This document shows, in pieces, positions 12,458 to 17,288 of a DNA stretch of 20,706 nucleotides. Source of the DNA: a virus; IMG/VR virus record IMGVR_UViG_3300043313_001055, positions 1 through 20,706 of that record. One strand, written 5' to 3'. Position numbers and translations under genes: made by a program. Below the pieces are notes generated by a model, which was given only the letters and a program-made list of their open reading frames with translations, was not told where the DNA came from and did no database searches. Position 1 is the stretch's first letter. Every line of letters begins with the position of its first letter.

Positions 12458-12657
12458 GGTCTACTCAGGTCAGGGGTAGGGAAGGCGGCTACGAACGTAG
12501 AGTTACGGACGCCATCTCGGTAGCCGTCGCGATAGACGCGGTCCAGGGCCTCCCGGCATTCTGCCAAGTTCTGCAAGGCTATAGCGAGTTCCTTCTCCGC
12601 TGAATTCGCCCTCTGGATTTCCTTCAGTAGTCTCTCGCTGTCCACCTGATTGGGCAT
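12454..12657 (-). CDS. Small coiled-coil protein, 67 aa
   Basis: ATG 12657 has AAGGA nine bases upstream. Residues 5-50 are a helical, charged segment with heptad spacing (SERLLKEIQRANSAEKELAIALQNLAECREALDRVY), ending in RDGYRDGVRNS. The composition and regularity favour this frame as a real gene. It overlaps 155 bases of the 12503-12820 gene in another frame, which is unusual in this window. No family recognised. Confidence 0.6.
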   Translation of the reverse strand: MPNQVDSERLLKEIQRANSAEKELAIALQNLAECREALDRVYRDGYRDGVRNSTFVAAFPTPDLSRP

Positions 12658-12820
12658 TTAGCTCATTCCTTATGATGCCTAGAAGATGCTGTTCGTGCTC
12701 TTCCTGGAGTCTACGCCACGCCAAGGGACACTCGGACTGAGATCTCGGAGGGCGCACGCTGGACAAAAGTCTTTCTTGCCACTCCATGTAGCTTTGTTCA
12801 GACATATTGCTCTCGGGCAT
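12503..12820 (-). CDS. Hypothetical protein, 105 aa, overlapping frame
   Basis: ATG 12820 overlaps the helicase stop (TAATG). The N-terminal 55 residues read like real protein (MSEQSYMEWQERLLSSVRP, RLQEEHEQHLLGIIRNEL). The rest, which overlaps the next gene, is Gly/Arg/Pro-rich and looks like an out-of-frame reading. A second start at codon 6 has GAGAG upstream. Either the two genes overlap by 155 bases or a shift of frame joins them. Unknown function. Confidence 0.45.
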   Translation of the reverse strand: MPESNMSEQSYMEWQERLLSSVRPPRSQSECPLAWRRLQEEHEQHLLGIIRNELNAQSGGQRETTEGNPEGEFSGEGTRYSLAELGRMPGGPGPRLSRRLPRWRP

Positions 12821-13599
12821 TAGATTTGAAAACCTCCGATCGTGGCCTTCGGATAGTCCATCCCAAGGTTAACCACATGTCCGGCACGGCCGGACCTATT
12901 CTTCGCCACATGCATGTTGATGTAACGGTTGTCGTTAGCGAAGTTCAAACCTAGCACAAGCTCCGGAATCTTGCCGATGTTACCGAGCAGATCAGCCATG
13001 CCGATCTGATACAAGCCGGACTCTTTCGCGCCCTTCACATGATGGCAAGCCAGAACGTGAGTATTGGTGAGACGTGCCATGGTTTGCAGATCACGACAGA
13101 TACCACGTAGTTCAGCGTACTCATTCTCCGGTTCGGTCGTGGTGTTGGCTAGGTTGTCTATCACCACCAACTGTGGATACATACCACGCAAGGCAGCGTT
13201 GGCTTGCAGACGCTTCCAAACAAAATCCATGTTGATGTCCGACTGATAACACCAGTCGACGTGGTCGGCTCGGAGCAGCCGATCAGTGAAAAAAACTTTC
13301 CAATTCTCTTCGCTGTAAGTGGCTTCCACCTGATCCAACGGATAGCCACTCAGGATGGAGCAAGCACGATAACGGACCGTGGCCTCGTCAGTGTCGGCGG
13401 AAAAGTATAGAGTCGGAACCTTTGTACGAATAGCTATATTAGTGGCAAGCAGGCTCTTACCCACTCCGGGGGCAGAGGCAACAAGGCTGAACTGTCCCTG
13501 ACGGAGACGAACGTCTGTTCTATCGAACACTTCGTTCCGTAAGGGGAGGGGCTGCGCGATGTGCGCAGCCCTTCTCCGGTTGATCGACAGTAGCGGCAT
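12820..13599 (-). CDS. dnaB-like: DnaB-like replicative helicase / RecA-fold ATPase
   Basis: 259 residues. Walker A SAPGVGKSLL (Lys48, Ser49), Walker B LVVIDNL (Asp148), motif HVLACHHVKG, and a C-terminal VAKNRSGRAG with an arginine-finger-like Arg, in DnaB order. Only the C-terminal ATPase domain is present; bacterial DnaB also has an N-terminal domain and is near 450 residues, but phage helicases are often this short. It unwinds DNA at the fork and would work with the split primase. No good ribosome site; it starts directly at the stop of the preceding gene, so coupling is likely. Confidence 0.83.
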   Translation of the reverse strand: MPLLSINRRRAAHIAQPLPLRNEVFDRTDVRLRQGQFSLVASAPGVGKSLLATNIAIRTKVPTLYFSADTDEATVRYRACSILSGYPLDQVEATYSEENWKVFFTDRLLRADHVDWCYQSDINMDFVWKRLQANAALRGMYPQLVVIDNLANTTTEPENEYAELRGICRDLQTMARLTNTHVLACHHVKGAKESGLYQIGMADLLGNIGKIPELVLGLNFANDNRYINMHVAKNRSGRAGHVVNLGMDYPKATIGGFQI

Positions 13600-13773
13600 C
13601 TACATCAGGGCATTCAGTGCGTCCCAAGCAGCGTCAACCGCTGCCTGGCGAGAGGCTAGCTGATCGGCAGCTACTGCTGCCTGCGCCCTGGCGTTGTCGT
13701 TCAGGTTCTTCGCCGCATGAAGGTTGGCCATCGCCTGCCTCAACGCCGCGAAGGCATCATCGACGGCGGCCAT
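13600..13773 (-). CDS. Small Ala-rich helical protein, 57 aa
   Basis: ATG 13773 overlaps the upstream stop (TGATG) with GGTGA upstream; an ATG at 13845 would give a longer version reading a disfavoured frame. Nearly all helix and Ala-rich (AAVDDAFAALRQAMANLHAAK and ARAQAAVAADQLASRQAAVDAAWDAL), likely a two-helix coiled coil. No family recognised. Next to the helicase gene, so perhaps a small helicase accessory; only context supports this. Confidence 0.6.
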   Translation of the reverse strand: MAAVDDAFAALRQAMANLHAAKNLNDNARAQAAVAADQLASRQAAVDAAWDALNALM

Positions 13774-14237
13774 CAGGCGTTCACCGCGCGGCAGCGACCC
13801 TGGACATCCGGAGACCACGGGATCGAGCACTCCCAGCGACGCCATGGACGGCCTCGGGCCATGCTGTCCCGGTAGACACGCTGACCATGCTGGCAGTTAC
13901 CGGGGTAGGTGACGCCAGGAGGGTTGACAGCTGCCTGCTGGACAGCCTGCTCATTGTGTGGGCCAGGTTGCGGGGAGGAGTTGGTTGGTACGTTACGGGG
14001 TTCGTTGACAACAGTAGTTGCTCCTACACTGGCGTTGATGTCGCGCACCGCGCGAGCAGAGTCGAGAGCGTCCGAGAACGCACCTTGAGCGGCTTCCTTT
14101 AGGAAGACTTCCGCAGTGCTTTCCTCGCCATCGAAAACCGTTACGAAGTTACTCCGTAAGTCTTCGTACGTGTCGGCTCGAACAGTGAACGACGTCTCGC
14201 CGAAGCGACCGCTGACGGTGTAGACCGGATCTTGCAT
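13773..14237 (-). CDS. Actinophage protein with C-terminal Cys/His zinc site (SSB-like position)
   Basis: 154 residues; ATG 14237 has GGGAG seven bases upstream. The N-terminal 60 residues read as strands and a helix (VYTVSGRFGETSFTVRADTYEDLRSNF), then a Pro/Asn-rich linker, then NCQHGQRVYRDSMARGRPWRRWECS with Cys115, His117, Cys137 and Cys149, a metal site seen in many actinophage proteins next to recombination nucleases. Single-stranded DNA binding is a fair guess for the family. First gene downstream of the 14270 promoter. Confidence 0.6.
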   Translation of the reverse strand: MQDPVYTVSGRFGETSFTVRADTYEDLRSNFVTVFDGEESTAEVFLKEAAQGAFSDALDSARAVRDINASVGATTVVNEPRNVPTNSSPQPGPHNEQAVQQAAVNPPGVTYPGNCQHGQRVYRDSMARGRPWRRWECSIPWSPDVQGRCRAVNA

Positions 14238-14269
14238 GGTTTTACTCCCTTTCCTGGGTGTGTCTAACC

Positions 14270-14278
14270 ATCATACCA
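14270..14278 (-). promoter_or_regulatory. Extended -10 promoter (TGG-TATGAT), leftward
   Basis: Reverse strand reads GTGGTATGATGG at the very end of the Cas4-like gene: the hexamer TATGAT (14270-14275) with TGG in front, sharing the GTGGTAT...TGG frame of the 2942 promoter. The stop codon of the Cas4-like gene lies inside the hexamer. Transcription should begin near 14263, giving a 26-base leader with a ribosome site for the gene starting at 14237. Confidence 0.55.
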
Positions 14279-15083
14279 CAGCCTGTGCGAAGATGCAGCT
14301 GTCGCTGACAGAGCAGTGGAAGCACTCTTCCCCCGGATGAGGAATGTAGATCTCTGCCTGCAAGGCACGGTCAAGATCCTCGTAGACCTTGGACAGCTTG
14401 GCCCACGTCCAGTGGGACAGGTTCAGCGGAGCGGACAGCTTCGCTTCACCTGCCTTGAGGTTGTAGATGTAAAAACCCCACCGACAAGACAGGTTGTAAG
14501 GTTCTGTGCTCAACGCCAGGCCGTACAAACCAAGCTGTTCGTCAGTCTGCGGCAATCGACCGGACTTGATATCCATCGGGAAGTATTGATCCTCCCACTG
14601 GAATACACGGTCAACGTGGCCGTGAATGGTAAGCCCACTCGCAAGCTGAATATTGAATGGAACCTCGATGGCTTGACCACGGCCCGTAAAGGTTAACAGC
14701 TTGAAATCCTGGTTGTCACGACGCCAATTAAAATAAGCCTCAATTGACTGGGGAATCCCAGTCGTCCGATACCACTCCACGCTCTGTCGGCCGTAGACTT
14801 TGTACCGGTCAGACTCGTAGCCTCTAGCACCCCAGTAGGCCAGCTGAGCAGCTAGCTCATCTCTTGCTATCTCCTGGGCAGCGACGTGGTTCTCTACAGT
14901 CAGCGCATCCTGTCGGTCCAGCCACTCGGTGGCTGTGTGCACCACAGTGCCAGCAACTGCCGCAGCGCCGGGACGCTGTGGAGCATGTTCAATGCGCTCA
15001 AGCCTAAACTGTTCACCGCATCGGCGGTAGCAGTTCAGCTGGCTGTAGCTGCGGTGGTGATCAACTTCGGTAGGTTCAGTCAT
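14271..15083 (-). CDS. Cas4/RecB-like PD-(D/E)XK exonuclease with Fe-S cysteines
   Basis: 270 residues. Opening YSQLNCYRRCGEQFRL with Cys18 and Cys22, GTVVHTATEW with His49, GHVDRVFQW (Asp158), MDIKSGR (Asp171, Lys173), and QLGLY (Gln183, Tyr187) reproduce the PD-(D/E)XK order H-D-DxK-QxxxY. The C-terminal CFHCSVSDSC (Cys254, Cys257, Cys263) with an N-terminal Cys fits a [4Fe-4S] cluster as in Cas4 and AddB. It resects DNA ends for recombination. First gene of the leftward operon; its ATG lies exactly at the expected transcription start of the divergent promoter and has no properly spaced ribosome site, so translation is probably leaderless. Confidence 0.83.
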   Translation of the reverse strand: MTEPTEVDHHRSYSQLNCYRRCGEQFRLERIEHAPQRPGAAAVAGTVVHTATEWLDRQDALTVENHVAAQEIARDELAAQLAYWGARGYESDRYKVYGRQSVEWYRTTGIPQSIEAYFNWRRDNQDFKLLTFTGRGQAIEVPFNIQLASGLTIHGHVDRVFQWEDQYFPMDIKSGRLPQTDEQLGLYGLALSTEPYNLSCRWGFYIYNLKAGEAKLSAPLNLSHWTWAKLSKVYEDLDRALQAEIYIPHPGEECFHCSVSDSCIFAQAVV

Positions 15084-15089
15084 GCCCCT

Positions 15090-15116
15090 AGTGTACCACG
15101 GACGGTATGGTACAGT
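15090..15116. promoter_or_regulatory. Divergent promoter pair in a near-perfect inverted repeat
   Basis: AGTGTACCA (15090-15098), 9-base spacer, TGGTACAGT (15108-15116): reverse complements except one position. Leftward reading gives TGG-TACACT with start near 15083, the ATG of the Cas4-like gene. Rightward reading gives TGG-TACAGT with start near 15123. Both are extended -10 elements, and each falls in the other's upstream contact region, so the two promoters should exclude each other and a dimeric regulator could bind the repeat. Confidence 0.7.
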
Positions 15117-15330
15117 TATCCCAGCAGCGTTAAGACGCAGGCTAAGAGTCCCGCTCGGAGAGATCGAGTACGGGCTTGGCTAGCTCCCCTGGCGTGGTGG
15201 TTGCAAAGGTGGGATAACCCACCGGGAAAAACTGAGGCAAGCATAAGTCAGGTGCGTCCTGGCGACGGTCTCTCGGGTTTTAAGATCACCCGGCTCGGTG
15301 GGGATGGCTACTGCTCTGAGGAGAGAATTT
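15117..15330 (+). other. Non-coding leader of rightward cassette
   Basis: About 210 bases from the predicted start near 15123 to the first gene at 15331, with no convincing gene. Two hairpins are visible: GGTGGG-ATAA-CCCACC (15208-15223), and CGGGT/ACCCG (15274-15278 with 15288-15292). The frame open on this strand has no start with a ribosome site. It may be a structured leader or a small RNA. Confidence 0.4.
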
Positions 15331-15483
15331 ATGGCTAGAGATGACTACAAACAGTTCGCTTGGGACAATGATCGTAACCTGGACAGGGTTACGGCTAAGA
15401 CGAGGAGTAAACTAGCCAACGCACAGGCTGCCGTGATCAAACAGATGGAAAAAGAGAAGAAGAGAGATGGGCGACGTAAGTGA
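15331..15483 (+). CDS. Small basic helical protein, 50 aa
   Basis: ATG 15331 was chosen for its GAGGAGAG site. Helical and basic (ARDDYKQFAWDNDRNLDRVTAKTRSKLANAQAAVIKQMEKEKKRDGRRK). No Cys, no family. First of five co-directional genes; overlaps the next by four bases. Confidence 0.6.
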   Translation: MARDDYKQFAWDNDRNLDRVTAKTRSKLANAQAAVIKQMEKEKKRDGRRK

Positions 15484-15677
15484 ATCTCTGTTACGAGACG
15501 CTTGACCTTACGGACGTTGAGCACGGCCAGGAGGACCTAGTCCTCCGATGCTCCCAGGTGAAGAACCATCAGGGCAGTCATCGGGCTGTGGTATACTGGC
15601 CTCAGACGTGGAAGACGCAGGAGGACGCGGATGTCGAAGAGAGTGCCAACCTTGCAGCAGCAGGCAGCAAGGGCTAG
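15480..15677 (+). CDS. Small Cys/His protein, 65 aa
   Basis: GTG 15480 overlaps the preceding stop (GTGA). Cys4 and the cluster RCSQVKNHQGSH (Cys24, His30, His34) match a small actinophage zinc-binding module of the form C-x(n)-C-x5-H-x3-H. A Trp-containing YWPQTW and an acidic tail follow. Its last 47 bases overlap the next gene, and it contains the second copy of GTGGTATACTGG. Function unknown. Confidence 0.6.
   Translation: MNLCYETLDLTDVEHGQEDLVLRCSQVKNHQGSHRAVVYWPQTWKTQEDADVEESANLAAAGSKG
15589..15597 (+). promoter_or_regulatory. Extended -10 promoter copy (TGG-TATACT)
   Basis: GTGGTATACTGG (15588-15599) is identical over 12 bases to the promoter at 2941. TATACT is at 15592-15597. It lies inside the coding sequence of the preceding gene, with a predicted start near 15604 and a strong AGGAGG site before the ATG at 15631, so it could drive the last three genes of the cassette separately. 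No -35 seen. Confidence 0.45.
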
Positions 15678-15786
15678 GTTTACCCGTGAGGCTCGGCAAG
15701 AAGCGACACGTCGAGAGGAAAGAGAGAAGTCTTCCATAGAAGCTTTTCGTTACGCCAAGGCTGTCAGAGATTCGAGGCGGAAGTGA
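15631..15786 (+). CDS. Small basic helical protein, 51 aa
   Basis: ATG 15631 has AGGAGG upstream. Basic and helical with an N-terminal QQQAARARF segment and EARQEATRREEREKSSIEAFRYAKAVRDSRRK, likely a coiled coil. Missed by a 60-residue limit. Overlaps the next gene by four bases (GTGA). No family recognised. Confidence 0.65.
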   Translation: MSKRVPTLQQQAARARFTREARQEATRREEREKSSIEAFRYAKAVRDSRRK

Positions 15787-15935
15787 CCACCTGGAATGAC
15801 ATTCTAGCCTTCGTCTTCGGAGGAATTCTATTCCTCTGTCTCGTTTGGATCGGTGTACACGTCTACGCGTTGGTCCTAGTTGGCTGGTATGCAGCCAAAG
15901 AAATTGCCAAGAGACGGAAAGGAATCCGTACATGA
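15783..15935 (+). CDS. Small single-pass membrane protein, 50 aa
   Basis: GTG 15783 overlaps the preceding stop and its own stop overlaps the next start (ATGA). Residues 7-36 are hydrophobic with several aromatic residues (ILAFVFGGILFLCLVWIGVH, then VYALVLVGWYAA), enough for one long or two short membrane segments, followed by a basic cytoplasmic-type tail KEIAKRRKGIRT. With the secreted protein next to it, it suggests envelope action. No family recognised. Confidence 0.65.
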   Translation: MTTWNDILAFVFGGILFLCLVWIGVHVYALVLVGWYAAKEIAKRRKGIRT

Positions 15936-16360
15936 AACGTAAACGACTCTACCAAAGGCTAGCAGTATTATTGCTAGCTGTGGTTGCCGCACTGGGCTTG
16001 GCGTTCACCAACTCGGCAACATCGAGCGCCACGATCCAGGGATACGGCACGACTACATCATTCTATGGCTGGAACTATGATTACGTTCCATGCTACGGGA
16101 ATAACACGTCGTTCCTGTATCAAGGCTTCCGGGCATCCAAGACCCTTGTCCAGTTCCGTTGGCAGACGCAGACCAATGGAACGATGCGAGTCCGTAACAT
16201 CAAATCCGGCGAGTACCACGACATCGCCACCGCTGGCAATCCTGACAGTTTCAAAGCCAAGGTGTACTGGCTCAATTGGTACGCTGGGCTGCGTTACGAG
16301 TGGGAGCTAGAGTGGCACTGGTCCGGGTTGGTATGTGGAGTTTACTTCTGGGCTGGATGA
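15932..16360 (+). CDS. Secreted aromatic-rich protein, 142 aa
   Basis: ATG 15932 has GGAAAGGA upstream and overlaps the previous stop. Signal peptide: MKRKRLYQR, a hydrophobic core LAVLLLAVVAALGLAFT, and an AxxSSA-type cleavage region near residue 33. The mature part (about 109 residues) is beta-strand-like and very rich in Tyr and Trp, with two cysteines (VPCYG and LVCGVY) that could form a disulphide. No known fold recognised. A phage-coded exported protein could alter the host surface, block adsorption or aid release. Last gene of the cassette, 10 bases before the terminator stem. Confidence 0.72.
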   Translation: MKRKRLYQRLAVLLLAVVAALGLAFTNSATSSATIQGYGTTTSFYGWNYDYVPCYGNNTSFLYQGFRASKTLVQFRWQTQTNGTMRVRNIKSGEYHDIATAGNPDSFKAKVYWLNWYAGLRYEWELEWHWSGLVCGVYFWAG

Positions 16361-16370
16361 TAACAAAGAG

Positions 16371-16396
16371 AGAGGCCCCGCCTTCGCGGGGCCTCT
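16371..16396. terminator. Bidirectional intrinsic terminator
   Basis: AGAGGCCCCGC (16371-16381), loop CTTC, GCGGGGCCTCT (16386-16396): a perfect 11-bp GC-rich stem with a four-base loop, between the convergent ends of the secreted-protein gene (16360) and the leftward gene ending at 16405. The flanking T tracts are short, but position and stem make it a likely two-way stop. Confidence 0.8.
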
Positions 16397-16404
16397 TATC
16401 TTAC

Positions 16405-17058
16405 TTATCCACCTTTAATGTGAAAGAAAAAACTTACTATTAGTCCAATGATAGCGACAGCGGCGATAATATAACCAACGTACGCGCTGGAGTCAAGACG
16501 GCGGTCAAACCTCTGGGCTCGTTCACCGGCTACATAGCCGGTTGGCACACCCTGATCAATACTCTTGTTGATCGCAGCAAGCTGCTGATCCACTGACTTA
16601 GCTCGCTCCCCGGCTTGGCTTCTAAGAGCAGCGATCTCAGTCTTGAACTGCTCCGACGTAACTGCCTGCAATTCCTTCGCAGCGGAAAAAGCTTCCTTTA
16701 GTGCGTTCTGGGAATTCTGCATGTCGGACATGTATTGATTCTTTGACGCTATCGCTGCGTCCTTAGCACGAGCATCCCGATCAAGAAAACGCTGAGCGAT
16801 ACCGTTAAACTTCTCGTTGATAATGTCTATCTGGGAAGACACCAACTGATCATGGTGGATCTTATTGTCATCAATATTGCGGTGAATCTCACCAATACGA
16901 ACATCAACCAGACCCATGGCTGCATCTAGGTCGCGCCGGGACTGTATCGTCTGCCGCTCAGACGCTTCCTCGGTGCGCTGAGTTGGATCAGGGACCGGGA
17001 TATTGGAGCGCTGCTGATATGAACTACCCCGAAACGGAATATTCTCCTCGCCGTTCAC
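16405..17058 (-). CDS. Coiled-coil protein with C-terminal membrane anchor
   Basis: 217 residues from GTG 17058, overlapping the upstream stop (GTGA). Residues 1-40 are polar and Pro-rich; residues 40-190 are a long coiled coil (for example [20 protein letters not shown] and [20 protein letters not shown]); residues 193-213 ([20 protein letters not shown]) are one membrane span ending in HIKGG. Such tail-anchored coiled coils occur among phage holin-like or lysis-associated proteins, and the gene is the last of the tail operon where lysis genes are often found. No lysin stands next to it. Function not proven. Confidence 0.6.
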   Translation of the reverse strand: MNGEENIPFRGSSYQQRSNIPVPDPTQRTEEASERQTIQSRRDLDAAMGLVDVRIGEIHRNIDDNKIHHDQLVSSQIDIINEKFNGIAQRFLDRDARAKDAAIASKNQYMSDMQNSQNALKEAFSAAKELQAVTSEQFKTEIAALRSQAGERAKSVDQQLAAINKSIDQGVPTGYVAGERAQRFDRRLDSSAYVGYIIAAVAIIGLIVSFFFHIKGG

Positions 17059-17288
17059 TTCCTCTTAGCCTTTCCCGCTACACTGAGAGCTATCGCTACC
17101 GCCTGTTTCTGCGGGCGACCAGCTACCTTCTCAGTCTTGATGTTCTTGCTAATCACCTTCTTAGAGCTTCCCCTTTTTAGAGGCATCGGTTCTCCCTCGC
17201 AGCAACTATTCTTAAAATGACAATGAGGACATAGCCACCGCGAAGCGGTAGGTTCAAATAACTGTTCACAATTAGCACAGTCGATCAC
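17055..17288 (-). CDS. Zinc-ribbon N-terminus joined to DUF6496-like basic module
   Basis: 77 residues from GTG 17288, overlapping the tail-gene stop (GTGA). Residues 1-33 hold [10 protein letters not shown] and [12 protein letters not shown] (Cys4, Cys7, Cys20, Cys23, plus two). Residues 35-77 ([19 protein letters not shown], then [19 protein letters not shown]) match the short DUF6496-type basic protein found alone in many phages and bacteria. An internal ATG at 17186 has GAGGGAGA four bases upstream, so a second, 43-residue product is likely. Whether the two parts are one protein or two is open. Confidence 0.65.
   Translation of the reverse strand: MIDCANCEQLFEPTASRWLCPHCHFKNSCCEGEPMPLKRGSSKKVISKNIKTEKVAGRPQKQAVAIALSVAGKAKRK

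Noticed and set aside
15208-15292. Possible tRNA in the leader before 15331
   Set aside because: Hairpins are present but there is no TTCRA loop, acceptor stem or cloverleaf order. No tRNA was seen elsewhere either.
14886-15338. Rightward 150-residue frame
   Set aside because: Its first half is antisense to the Cas4-like nuclease and it has no start with a ribosome site between the promoter and 15331; composition is unlike the neighbours.
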